Position numbers and translations under genes: made by a program. The notes beneath the pieces are model-generated. The model saw only the letters and a program-made list of their open reading frames with translations, ran no database searches and was not told the DNA's origin. Source: Sedimentisphaera salicampi (GTDB lineage Bacteria > Planctomycetota > Phycisphaerae > Sedimentisphaerales > Sedimentisphaeraceae). Taken from it: 64,000 nt of DNA. Positions 19,074 to 28,073 of this stretch are shown piece by piece. Positions within the stretch are counted from its first letter, which is position 1, and each line of letters starts with the position of its first letter. The stretch covers positions 868,001-932,000 of the forward strand of contig NZ_CP021023.1 in assembly GCF_002117005.1 (NCBI RefSeq), given 5' to 3'.

Positions 19074-19158
19074 TATTGGACTCTTTGTTTTAATATAGTT
19101 TCTGTGTCATCAATTTCAGTCAGTCGGCCGGTTCATCGCAAAAGACGTTACACCGGTT

Positions 19159-19185
19159 ATTATACCCTTAAGCAAAACTGTGCAA
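19159..19185 (-). promoter_or_regulatory. Possible sigma70 promoter for GH92
   Basis: On the minus strand TTGCAC (19180-19185) is followed after 15 bases by TATAAT (19159-19164), about 85 bases before the GH92 ATG. The spacer is shorter than the optimum, so this is a weak prediction. Confidence 0.35.
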
Positions 19186-19233
19186 TTGATTTAATCTTCT
19201 TAACCTCAAAATATTATTTGAATTTGTGAAGCC

Positions 19234-22200
19234 TTATTCCTCTACAAGCCAGTTTTCAAGAAGAATCAGCAAATCATCTATTCCTACCTGATTGTTCGGA
19301 GGCTCTGCAATATCAGCGGACGGCTCGGCCGGGGCGACAAGCCATTGATCAGATAATATTGAAAAATCTTCTAAATCGACCTTAGTGCTCTGGTCAATAT
19401 CTGCAGGATTATAATGCCTGATAAAGCTCATATTATCGAGAAAAACGCTTGAACTATCCAATTCCATCCGCAAAACCTGTCCCTGGCCGTCCGGCAGGAC
19501 TAAATCAGGGATCACGGTTGTCTGCCAGTCTGACCAGCTTCCTGTTGTATTCAAATCTGCAGAAACAATATGATTTCCATCAAGAGATAATGTTAGCTGC
19601 TGACCGGAATAAGGCCCTGCGGAAAGAATTGAAAGGTCATAGTTTCCGCCTGCTAAATCAACAGTGTATTCAAGCCATTCGCCGGCTTCTGTATACACAG
19701 CAAATCCTTCATTTACAGCAGCAATCTCCACGGCTTCATCGGGCCGATACCCGCCATAAGTGTTTGTAGGAGTTGTATCAAAAAAGCTTATTTCCTGGCC
19801 GCCGGTATCAAAATTTTCAAATTCTATCTGGCCGGGAATTGAGTGCGGAACATTTTCCGGATAGGGAACCTGCTTTGCAAACTGCAACCAATCCAGCTGG
19901 AAGCCCTCCCCTGCAAATTCAAGCTCAACTGAAGCATTCTGCTTCTCCGGCAATGGTTCACAAAGTGCGGGTATGATTTGCCAGTTTGTTAATCCGCCTG
20001 TATTGGGAACATCAATCACGGCCGAAAGCTCATCATCAATACGAACAAGAATCTGCCCTCCTGACTGAACGGAAGCAGCTTTGGCATATACATCTGCAGT
20101 CCCTTCAATACTGTTCACTGTATAACTCAGCCATTCACCTGCCTCAATGCCGCCTACTGCATACTCACTTCCAGACTCACCAATATCAGCAACATCAACA
20201 TTTTCATAATACCTGAAATCGCCGATGCCGTTATCAGAAGAAGTGTCGTAATACGCTTTGCCGGCACCGCCGAAGTCGTATTCTTCAGCCTGAATCCTTC
20301 CCGGAATCGTTGGAGGAGTTTGTCCCCAATGCCCTTCTTTCTCAATCCTAAGCCAGTTCACATCAAGCCCGCCAAACGGAAATTCCATCCGCAAAACCTT
20401 ACTTCCAGCCGCAGGCAAAATTACATCATTCAGCACAAAAGTCTTGAAATTATCAGAAGAACCGGTACTGCTGACTGTAAACTCGGCAAGCATTTGTTCT
20501 TCTAAACTGCTCAATGCCATAACAGAAGAACTTTGTGCCTGATTTTCTAAAACAAAAGCCAAATCATCCACAGCGCTCCAGATCCAGCTGTTATCGCAAT
20601 GTACACGCAATTTTGTAATCCAGTATCCATCAGGGGCAGCTATCCCTGAGAAACTGTCATAGGTCGTGTTCCCGCTGGTCATATCGATATATCTTGAGGT
20701 GCTTGTGCTTCCTGAATCTTCTCCGTTGGTGTAATATGCGATAACGCGCCACCAGCCGTCGCTGCTGCCGTCTCTGCCGAGAATAGTGATGCCTGCGGCG
20801 ATAAGGTCTTGCGGCTCCATCCCGACAAAATCGCTGAATTCGAATTCATACCTGCTGGTATTTCCTTGGAGTCTTTTATCGCCTGAGACAGGCGTTCTCC
20901 CGCCTCCGGAAGCTGTATTATTGACGAAGCTGCTTGCGCCCGAGCTGCCGGTCGCAGTAACGCTAAATTGTTTCTGCCCCCCTGCAAAAACTGCGGTGAA
21001 AGATTCTGAGTTATTAAGCTCATTGTTATCAAAATTGAGCACCCCTCCATTACCGCTCAAGTATTTCTCTTCCACCCACGGCTTGAATTCTTCATACGTC
21101 ATAACCTGACTTGCTCCAAGGGTTTGTCCGATACCCGTTGTCCATGAGGAATTGCTCGAATAGCTCATACTGTAATCAACTTGATTAGTCTGAACATTTT
21201 GTTCGTCATACACTCCTGCAGCATCAAAAGAAGGGTAAGTGAAATGTTTAATTACAACTGGAGTTTCGCTTAAAGTTGTACTCGCCCGCAGGTACATACA
21301 GTAATTGTCTGAATCGGGAATATTAACTGTATAATTTAGCCACTCATCAGGCCCGATATCGGTTACCGCAAAGCTGTTATAATAATCAAAAACGCCACGA
21401 ATATCCACATCTTCACCCAACCTGAAAGCTTCCTGCTCGTTTCCTATTGTAGAATCGTGATAAGCAATGCCCTGCCCTCCTAAATCAAAACGTTCGGCTG
21501 AGATTTGGCCGGGGATATCAGCAGGAGTTCCGTCATAAGGCTCTGAAGTCATACTTATATTAAACAATGTATCTATTTCGTTTCCAGTGAGAGCATAATC
21601 AAACAAACGGATATCATCTATCCTGCCCTCATAGTATCCATCGGAAGACCAGTTGCTGCGGCCTATAAAATTTGAGCTTCTAAGGACACTCCTAGGCGGT
21701 GTGGCAGTGCCTGTTTTGATAAGCTGTGAATCTTTATAAATCTTCACATTACCAATGCTGTCAACTGTAACAGAAAAGAATTGCCATTTATTCAGTTCGA
21801 TCGCATTTGAAGCCCGAACCATACTCCCGCCGGTGGCATTATTATATACCTGAAAATATAAATCATCAGTATCACTATATCTTGCGGCTACTATATTATC
21901 TCCATTTGGCCCATTGCCGAGATCAAAGAATCTCGCATACGATTTCACCGCTGTTGGATATACCCAGAACGAAGCAGAAAAGCCATTGTCGAATTCATCA
22001 TAGCCTTCCGGTAATTCGATATACTCATCACCATCTAAACTCAGAGCATATCCCCGCATTCCCTGAACAGAATCATTATCGAATGAGAGGCCGTTTTTCA
22101 AGCCGGCATCCATCTGCTTGCCGGACAAATCAACAGCCGAAGTTCCATTAGGTGCATCGAGTTTGTAAAATCCAATACATTCCTTGTTTTGGTCTAAGGA

Positions 22201-23544
22201 TATCGCAGGGAAGCTGACATGGTCTTTGTAAGCATTGCCCGCAGGGGTAAGCCAGCCGTCATCATAAAACATCTCGCGATTTGTGCACCACTGATAGATG
22301 GAATATCTTTCCACAAAAGAAGCAGTAGAAAGCATTGAAAGCAGCTCTGCAATCTTATCGCCATTTTGCTGATAGGAGGGATGAGGAGTTGTCCAGTTGC
22401 AGCCGTTGTTCCACTCAGTAATCCAGAGAGGTCTTTTTGTTCTTTCGTGCACGGCTTTCAGCCAATTATACATCTGTGAGGCAGACCAGTTATTTTTATA
22501 AAAATGCACTGGTACAAAATCCACACGATAGTTCAAAGCATCGGCCTGATCAATAAAATCATACAGCCAGTTCAAGCCGCCGTCGCTGGGTGAAGGCGCA
22601 CCTAAACGCAGCCCGGATTCCAGCAAATTCGGCCATCTGTCAATCGCTTCTGATACTGACATATCAGCCTGATCCGGCCGGTCAGGTTCATTGAATCCGA
22701 GAACGTGGGTTACATTTTCCTTTGCGTTAGTTACTGAGTAGCTCGGCCATGTTGGGCCGTGCCTCATCGGAACATATTCCACATCCAGAGTAGTCTCTCC
22801 ACCATTGCCCCAGTTATACCGCCATGAACAATTCAAAGCCTCAGAAGCCGAACCTGAAACATTACTCGGAGTTCCGCCTGCCCAGCCTTTTTTGGTTGTC
22901 CAGTGCCATGGAAACACCCGTACAAAAGAAACAGATTTGTCAAGGTCTGCGGGCATAACGCCGATTTTCAATTTCTTATCATCTGCTATATAAACTCTGC
23001 TGATTCCTGTCCCGTCGCTATTTTCGGCAAATGTGGCCATATAGCCTCGTTTCAAAGTAAAAGAGCAGATCGAATCGTTCATTGCGCCCAACTGCTCAGT
23101 TTTGTAATAGGTATGCAGACCGAATCTTTGTGAGCTGCCGGTGAAGTTAATCCCGCTGTACACTTTAAGCGGCTCGTAATCCTCGCCATGCGGAATTACA
23201 ACAGCGCCGTTATGGTAACGTACTATTCTAATATTTGAATCCAATGCAGACTGTGAGCCGTTTACATAAATTTGGCTGAGATAAACTGAGGAATTGACCT
23301 CAGAAGGCTTCAGAGATGAAAAGAAAAGCCAAGCTTCCGCAGAATTCAAATTTATCTGACAGTTATCTAATACAGACGAGCTGCCGGAAAGGTGCAGCTC
23401 TGAGGTGCCGGTGATATTTACTGTAGTATCAGCAAGCGAGGTGTAGGTTTGAATATCATTATCTATAGTTATGGTTTCGCCAAAGCTTTTGCCGGCAGCA
23501 GAAAATATTAAAATGACAGCTATTAAAGACAGTAAATTTTTCAC
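19234..23544 (-). CDS. Multidomain secreted GH128-like glucanase with LamG, CBM6 domains, an inserted novel module and a dockerin-like tail
   Basis: The 1436-residue protein has a signal peptide (1-22), an N-terminal beta segment, and a catalytic-like barrel at about 195-445. Glu286 in VLGFNEPDRP and Glu377 in LWITEWNN fit acid/base and nucleophile of the GH128/Asl1-type beta-1,3-glucanase fold. LamG lies at about 450-665. The first CBM6 (676-1069) is split by a foreign-looking module at about 774-1000. Two further CBM6 domains cover about 1080-1224 and 1237-1376 (each with PGQI/PGRI, GGxxxxYxD and GEWLxYTV). A dockerin-like pair ends the protein (ADIDQSTKVDLEDFSILSDQ and QVGIDDLLILLENWL). 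The inserted module also occurs in the proteins at 25842 and 29620. Role: extracellular polysaccharide binding and probable glucan cleavage. Confidence 0.85.
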   Translation of the reverse strand: MKNLLSLIAVILIFSAAGKSFGETITIDNDIQTYTSLADTTVNITGTSELHLSGSSSVLDNCQINLNSAEAWLFFSSLKPSEVNSSVYLSQIYVNGSQSALDSNIRIVRYHNGAVVIPHGEDYEPLKVYSGINFTGSSQRFGLHTYYKTEQLGAMNDSICSFTLKRGYMATFAENSDGTGISRVYIADDKKLKIGVMPADLDKSVSFVRVFPWHWTTKKGWAGGTPSNVSGSASEALNCSWRYNWGNGGETTLDVEYVPMRHGPTWPSYSVTNAKENVTHVLGFNEPDRPDQADMSVSEAIDRWPNLLESGLRLGAPSPSDGGLNWLYDFIDQADALNYRVDFVPVHFYKNNWSASQMYNWLKAVHERTKRPLWITEWNNGCNWTTPHPSYQQNGDKIAELLSMLSTASFVERYSIYQWCTNREMFYDDGWLTPAGNAYKDHVSFPAISLDQNKECIGFYKLDAPNGTSAVDLSGKQMDAGLKNGLSFDNDSVQGMRGYALSLDGDEYIELPEGYDEFDNGFSASFWVYPTAVKSYARFFDLGNGPNGDNIVAARYSDTDDLYFQVYNNATGGSMVRASNAIELNKWQFFSVTVDSIGNVKIYKDSQLIKTGTATPPRSVLRSSNFIGRSNWSSDGYYEGRIDDIRLFDYALTGNEIDTLFNISMTSEPYDGTPADIPGQISAERFDLGGQGIAYHDSTIGNEQEAFRLGEDVDIRGVFDYYNSFAVTDIGPDEWLNYTVNIPDSDNYCMYLRASTTLSETPVVIKHFTYPSFDAAGVYDEQNVQTNQVDYSMSYSSNSSWTTGIGQTLGASQVMTYEEFKPWVEEKYLSGNGGVLNFDNNELNNSESFTAVFAGGQKQFSVTATGSSGASSFVNNTASGGGRTPVSGDKRLQGNTSRYEFEFSDFVGMEPQDLIAAGITILGRDGSSDGWWRVIAYYTNGEDSGSTSTSRYIDMTSGNTTYDSFSGIAAPDGYWITKLRVHCDNSWIWSAVDDLAFVLENQAQSSSVMALSSLEEQMLAEFTVSSTGSSDNFKTFVLNDVILPAAGSKVLRMEFPFGGLDVNWLRIEKEGHWGQTPPTIPGRIQAEEYDFGGAGKAYYDTSSDNGIGDFRYYENVDVADIGESGSEYAVGGIEAGEWLSYTVNSIEGTADVYAKAASVQSGGQILVRIDDELSAVIDVPNTGGLTNWQIIPALCEPLPEKQNASVELEFAGEGFQLDWLQFAKQVPYPENVPHSIPGQIEFENFDTGGQEISFFDTTPTNTYGGYRPDEAVEIAAVNEGFAVYTEAGEWLEYTVDLAGGNYDLSILSAGPYSGQQLTLSLDGNHIVSADLNTTGSWSDWQTTVIPDLVLPDGQGQVLRMELDSSSVFLDNMSFIRHYNPADIDQSTKVDLEDFSILSDQWLVAPAEPSADIAEPPNNQVGIDDLLILLENWLVEE
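20542..21225 (-). repeat. Copy 1 of the shared ~227-residue module (inside CBM6)
   Basis: It encodes residues 774-1000 of the 1436-residue protein. Landmarks are AAGVYDEQNVQTNQVDYSMS, WTTGIGQTLG, KRLQGN, ITILGRDGSS, APDGYWITKLRVHCDNSW and DDLAFV. It is strikingly similar at DNA level to copy 2, with long identical stretches (for example around 20577-20625 versus 27323-27371), indicating a recent copying event. Confidence 0.8.
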
Positions 23545-23682
23545 GTCTCATTCCTTATAATTATTTCTGAATAAATTAGATTTTTACGCAGTTGCTGAAT
23601 AAATCCTGGGCTGAATTAAAGTTTCGGATTGATGCAGAAAAAGCTTCACATTTGCGTTGAGCAAAAGATCCCCTTGCACACA

Positions 23683-23734
23683 GAAAAAAATCATCTGGAA
23701 CCGATCAGCCCGTATTGGACTACCGGTTCCAGAT
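23683..23734 (-). terminator. Intrinsic terminator after the 682-residue LamG protein gene
   Basis: On the minus strand a perfect 11-bp stem (ATCTGGAACCG / CGGTTCCAGAT; arms 23724-23734 and 23693-23703) with a 20-base loop is followed by a T7 tract (23684-23690). It begins 11 bases after the stop at 23745. Confidence 0.8.
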
Positions 23735-23744
23735 AAAGGTTTTA

Positions 23745-25793
23745 TTATGGACACTCAGGGTATAGCCCGCAGCTTAGCCAATTCCCGGCAAGAGCGGTAA
23801 AATCAGAGATATCGATAACGCAATCAGGCTCAAAGCCTTCCTGCCCTATCACAAGGCCGGTGTTGGAATTTGCAACATCGAGCTGGGATTCATAATCTAA
23901 TATGCATGATTTCACCCCTGTAACATCATAGTACATATCAGCTACAGCGAATTTATCTGCTGCATAGTTTAGAATCTGAACATCATCCAGTTCACTGCCG
24001 CTGAGCGGGTCAAATTCTTCGTTTACAGAAGGGTTATCAACAGCGCCAAGCATAATCATACTTTCAGCGCCAGAGGACAGGCTGCCGCTGTCGGAAGCCT
24101 TCTCTAATCCGTTGAAATAGACTTTACCTTCTGAGCCGTCAAAAGTTGCTGTTACCAAAGTCCACTCATCAACCGGAAGTGATTCGCCAGTCCATGCGCT
24201 CAGGTTGCTGTAGTTGTAAAAACGAACAGTTCCGCCCGGAAATTCATTTCTAATAATCAAACTCCATCGCATAGCGCTGTCCCAGCTGTCTCGCTTGCTT
24301 ACAATGCCTTTATGCGATGAAGTATCTCCATCCCATTTAACCCAGGCGCTTACAGTAAGCTGATTTGAATACTTGGAAGGATCCCATGTGCCCGCTTGTG
24401 CCCAGCTGTTTACCTCATCAATCAGTACTGAATCACCAACGATACCAGCATTAAATGCAGGGGTTCCGTTGGGGTCTGCGGGATGATAAACATCATCATC
24501 GGTGCTTACATCAAGATACTGGCCGCCGGAATAATCTGCCTGATCAAATGTCCAGTGGGCCATCTGCCTTTTTACAGCCGCTTTGGCAACACTGGAAGTG
24601 GTTGTGCCTCCGTCATTGGTGATAACGCAATAGTAGAATCCTTCATCGGCAGCAGCTATGTCTGCTAAGCTGAGAATGCTTGAACTGCTGCCTGCCTCCA
24701 CGTCATCTTCGGGGGTCTCGTTTGAATTATCATCAGATTTATACCAGAGATACTGTTCAGGAGAGACGCTGCTTACTTCAACAGAAAGCTCAGCATCCTC
24801 TCCAGCATCTTTGAGAACATCTGCCGGCTGGCTAAGGATAACCGGAACGCTTGAAAGCGAATCAAAGCTCCACACAGGCCCGATGATCTTATTTTCATCT
24901 ACGTCTTCAAGCTCACTTAACCCTGCTGTAAAGCTCTGCTCGTATCCGTCAACAGCCTCCACAACTGCCCACTGATAAGAAGTATCATAATTGAGGCCTG
25001 AAACGGTATATTCTGAGGAAGGATCTTCAGTGCCCGGGTCTTCGCCGGCAGCGCCAACATAATAAAGGTTCGGGTCTTCCCCACCGGTAGTCATAAAAAC
25101 ATACTGATCAACAATATCAGGGTTTACCGCATATTCATCATTGATATCCGGTGCTGCCTGCCAGCTCAAATCTGCGTCAACACTGTTTGCTTGAGCAGTT
25201 TGGCTTACTGAAGGGTCGTAAGGCTTATTGCTGAGATCCAATACGAAATTGGTTACCATCACACGGCCTCCGCCGCCTTCCTGCACATTTCTAAGCCGAA
25301 TTCCAAGCTCTTTACCTGCAATCTCCGGCTTATCGGCTATATCAAATGATATTTGATGAGATTTCCATGTTCCGGAGCTGTTATCAAGTTGTGAATACAC
25401 GCCAACAGCTCCCGAACCATCTACTGCAAACAGCTCAACATACAAACCCCATGTCCATGTTAACGGGTATGAGTTGAAGGTAAGTTCATATACTTTACCT
25501 GCCTGTATAGTATGAGTTGTTTCTTGGGAAAGAATAGCTGTCCAGTGGTTATAACTGATCCGTCCTGAAATATCTTTCCCGTTAGGGGGAATCGGCGCGC
25601 CTTGATCCGTTGGCACGACAACATTTGTGTAGCCGGTACCCTCCCATGCAAGAGCATCATCTATGCCTCGAGCCGTCATACTTTCACTGCCTGTTCCATC
25701 GAGATCGAAATCAGGATTGGTAATAATATTTGCCGCCTGCACTGACACAAAGCTTATCAGCATCAGTATTGAAAATAATTTTATTCTTTTCAT
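23745..25793 (-). CDS. Secreted CBM4/9-like, FN3-like, Ig-like, LamG protein with dockerin-like tail
   Basis: The 682-residue protein has a signal peptide (KLFSILMLISFVSVQA) and an N-terminal jelly-roll module resembling CBM4/9 at about 21-195 (NIITNPDFDLDGTGSES, then AGKVYELTFNSYPLTW). An FN3-like region follows (YDPSVSQTAQANSVDADLSW), then an Ig-like domain (PADVLKDAGEDAELSVEVSS, DEGFYYCVITNDGG), a LamG domain (MAHWTFDQADYSGGQ, then LTVSAWVKWDG and DDVQILNYA) and a single dockerin-like motif (DCVIDISDFTALAGNWL). No catalytic domain is visible, so it is probably a glycan-binding or surface protein. From the FN3-like region through LamG it is a near-duplicate of the next gene (25842-28046), while the N-terminal module differs completely. 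Confidence 0.85.
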   Translation of the reverse strand: MKRIKLFSILMLISFVSVQAANIITNPDFDLDGTGSESMTARGIDDALAWEGTGYTNVVVPTDQGAPIPPNGKDISGRISYNHWTAILSQETTHTIQAGKVYELTFNSYPLTWTWGLYVELFAVDGSGAVGVYSQLDNSSGTWKSHQISFDIADKPEIAGKELGIRLRNVQEGGGGRVMVTNFVLDLSNKPYDPSVSQTAQANSVDADLSWQAAPDINDEYAVNPDIVDQYVFMTTGGEDPNLYYVGAAGEDPGTEDPSSEYTVSGLNYDTSYQWAVVEAVDGYEQSFTAGLSELEDVDENKIIGPVWSFDSLSSVPVILSQPADVLKDAGEDAELSVEVSSVSPEQYLWYKSDDNSNETPEDDVEAGSSSSILSLADIAAADEGFYYCVITNDGGTTTSSVAKAAVKRQMAHWTFDQADYSGGQYLDVSTDDDVYHPADPNGTPAFNAGIVGDSVLIDEVNSWAQAGTWDPSKYSNQLTVSAWVKWDGDTSSHKGIVSKRDSWDSAMRWSLIIRNEFPGGTVRFYNYSNLSAWTGESLPVDEWTLVTATFDGSEGKVYFNGLEKASDSGSLSSGAESMIMLGAVDNPSVNEEFDPLSGSELDDVQILNYAADKFAVADMYYDVTGVKSCILDYESQLDVANSNTGLVIGQEGFEPDCVIDISDFTALAGNWLSCGLYPECP
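23932..25228. repeat. Long direct repeat, copy 1 (pairs with 25999-27283)
   Basis: This covers the FN3-like, Ig and LamG coding part of the 682-residue protein. Long runs are identical to 25999-27283, with scattered substitutions and small indels and the most divergence inside LamG. The two copies lie head-to-tail about 2.07 kb apart, indicating tandem duplication. Confidence 0.85.
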
Positions 25794-25841
25794 TTTTTCA
25801 TCCTTCTACAATTATATGTTTTAACCTGACAACTTAATTTT

Positions 25842-28046
25842 CTACTCTGCCGGATACAATCCGTCTGTCATCCAGTTGGCTGCTAATTCTGCAAAATCAT
25901 AAAGATTAACTTTGCAGTCTGGAGAACCATCAGGCCCGCTTACATCCAGCCCGTCTGCATATTCTTTAATACAAACATTTTCACCGGTGAAAGAGCTGTA
26001 CATATCAGCTACAGCGAATTTATCTGCTGCATAGTTTAGAATCTGAACATCGTCCAGTTCACTCTCCAAAGGCAGCACACTGCCGGTTGCCGGATTTTCA
26101 AGCGCACCAAGCATAATCATACTGTCTGCACCATCATTCAGGCCGCCTTCAGCCGACTGCTGTTCTACGCCGTTATAATAAATCTTCCCTGTTTGGCCGT
26201 CGTGGGTTACAGCAATAAAGATCCATTCATCTACCGGCAAAACATCGCTCGGCCATAGATCAATCCCGCCGTTGGTGTAGAAACGTACAGTGCCATTATT
26301 TCTCATAGTTAAAGACCATCGCATATTATCACCCCAGCTGTCTCGCTTGCTGACAATGCCGTGATTATCTGAGGCTTCTCCATCCCATTTAACCCAGGCG
26401 CTTACAGTAAGCTGATTTGAATATTTGGAAGGATCCCATGTGCCCGCTTGTGCCCAGCTGTTTACCTCATCAATCAGGACAGAATCACCATCAATGCCGG
26501 CATTAAACGCAGGGGTTCCGTTGGGGTCTGCGGGATGATAAACATCATCATCGGTGCTTACATCAAGATACTGACCGCCGGAATAATCTGCCTGATCAAA
26601 TGTCCAGTGCGCCATCTGCCTTTTTACAGCCGCTTTGGCAACACTGGAAGTGGTTGTGCCGCCGTCATTGGTGATAACGCAATAGTAGAATCCTTCATCA
26701 GCAGCAGCCATGTCTGCTAAGCTGAGAATGTTTGAAGTGCTGCCTGCCTCGACGTCATCTTCGGGGGTCTCGTTTGAATTATCATCAGATTTATACCAGA
26801 GATACTGTTCAGGAGAAACGCTGCTTACTTCAACAGAAAGCTCAGCATCTTCTCCAGCATCTTTGAGAACATCTGCCGGCTGCGAATCTATAACGGGAAC
26901 GCTTGAAAGCGAATCAAAGCTCCACACTGATCCGATAATATTATTCTCATCAACATCTTCAAGCTCACTTACCCCTGCTGTAAAGCTCTGCTCGTATCCG
27001 TCAACAGCCTCTACAACGGCCCACTGATAAGAAGAATCATAATTGAGGCCTGAAACGGTATATTCTGAAAAAGGATCTTCAGTGCCCGGGTCTTCGCCGG
27101 CAGCGCCAACATAATAAAGATTCGGGTCTTCTGCGCCGGTAGTCATAAAAATGTACTGATCAACAATATCAGGGTTCACGGCATACTGATCAGTTGAGTC
27201 TGGGCCGGCCTGCCAGCTCAAAACAGCCTCAACTCCGCTGCTGCCTTGCGAAACTTGGCTTACAGAGGGGCTGTAGGGCTTATAAGAAGACTTAAACACG
27301 AAGCCCAAATCATCTGCAGCGCTCCATGTCCAGCTGTTATCGCAATGTACACGCAATTTTGTAATCCAGTATCCCTCAGGCGCCCTTATTCCTGAGAAAC
27401 TGTCCTCGCTCGTGTCTCCGCTGCTCATATTTATATATCTTGAAGTGCTTGTACTTCCTGAATCATCTCCGTTGGTGTAATAGGCGATAACGCGCCACCA
27501 GTCAGTGCTGCTGCCGTCTCTGCCGAGAATAGTGATACCTGCGGCGATAATGTCTTGCGGGTCCATCCCTGTAAAATCGCTGAATTCGAATTCATACCTA
27601 TTAGTATTGCCCTGGAGTCTTTTATCGCCTGAGATGGGCGTTCTATTACCTCCGGAAGCTGTGTTTTTAACTGTACCGCTCGCACCTGTATTTCCTGTCG
27701 CATTGACTGTAAACTGTCTCTGGGCTCCATCAAAACTCGCAACGAATGAGGCCGAATCGCTCATTTCCGCATTATCAAAATTGATTACTCCTCCATCACC
27801 ATCTAAATAATATTCTTCGACCATCGCCTTGAATTCTTCATACGTCATTACCTGACTTTCTCCAAGGGTTTGACCGATTCCCGTTGTCCATGTGCTGTTG
27901 TTGGAATAAGACATACTGTAATCAACTTGATTCGTCTGAACTTCCTGCTCGTCATAGATCCCAACAGCTTCAAAAGTGGCCGCGCTTGCTAATCCGCAGC
28001 CAAGCAGAAGAAATAACGCTAATAAAAACTTAATTCTTTTCATCAT
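25842..28046 (-). CDS. Secreted novel-module, FN3-like, Ig-like, LamG protein with dockerin-like tail
   Basis: The 734-residue protein has a signal peptide (KFLLALFLLLGCGLASA) followed immediately by the shared module at about 25-252 (EAVGIYDEQEVQTNQVDYSM, WTTGIGQTLGESQ, APEGYWITKLRVHCDNSW). Then come the FN3-like (258-370), Ig-like (PADVLKDAGEDAELSVEVSS) and LamG domains (MAHWTFDQADYSGGQ, SAWVKWDGEAS), and a dockerin-like tail (DCKVNLYDFAELAANWM). It lacks any recognised catalytic residues. It sits directly upstream of, and is co-oriented with, its duplicate at 23745, from which it differs by exchange of the N-terminal module. Two ATG codons are adjacent at the start (28046 and 28043). Confidence 0.85.
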   Translation of the reverse strand: MMKRIKFLLALFLLLGCGLASAATFEAVGIYDEQEVQTNQVDYSMSYSNNSTWTTGIGQTLGESQVMTYEEFKAMVEEYYLDGDGGVINFDNAEMSDSASFVASFDGAQRQFTVNATGNTGASGTVKNTASGGNRTPISGDKRLQGNTNRYEFEFSDFTGMDPQDIIAAGITILGRDGSSTDWWRVIAYYTNGDDSGSTSTSRYINMSSGDTSEDSFSGIRAPEGYWITKLRVHCDNSWTWSAADDLGFVFKSSYKPYSPSVSQVSQGSSGVEAVLSWQAGPDSTDQYAVNPDIVDQYIFMTTGAEDPNLYYVGAAGEDPGTEDPFSEYTVSGLNYDSSYQWAVVEAVDGYEQSFTAGVSELEDVDENNIIGSVWSFDSLSSVPVIDSQPADVLKDAGEDAELSVEVSSVSPEQYLWYKSDDNSNETPEDDVEAGSTSNILSLADMAAADEGFYYCVITNDGGTTTSSVAKAAVKRQMAHWTFDQADYSGGQYLDVSTDDDVYHPADPNGTPAFNAGIDGDSVLIDEVNSWAQAGTWDPSKYSNQLTVSAWVKWDGEASDNHGIVSKRDSWGDNMRWSLTMRNNGTVRFYTNGGIDLWPSDVLPVDEWIFIAVTHDGQTGKIYYNGVEQQSAEGGLNDGADSMIMLGALENPATGSVLPLESELDDVQILNYAADKFAVADMYSSFTGENVCIKEYADGLDVSGPDGSPDCKVNLYDFAELAANWMTDGLYPAE
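25999..27283. repeat. Long direct repeat, copy 2 (pairs with 23932-25228)
   Basis: This is the FN3-like/Ig/LamG coding part of the 734-residue protein. It is nearly the same nucleotide sequence as copy 1 through the FN3 and Ig portions, with most differences between 26080 and 26390 (the LamG core). Confidence 0.85.
27291..27974 (-). repeat. Copy 2 of the shared ~227-residue module (N-terminal position)
   Basis: It encodes residues 25-252 of the 734-residue protein directly after the signal peptide. It is aligned over its full length with copy 1 at 20542-21225 and more distantly with copy 3 at 29707-30387. Confidence 0.8.
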
Positions 28047-28073
28047 AATAGCTCCTTAAAATTTAATTAAACT

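Noticed and set aside
20154-20345. Short open frames on both strands within the large LamG/CBM6 genes
   Set aside because: All are shadows of long frames with continuous domain structure.
23932-27283. Repeat pair as an assembly duplication artefact
   Set aside because: The copies differ by scattered substitutions and indels, have different N-terminal modules and different C-termini, so they are real paralogues.
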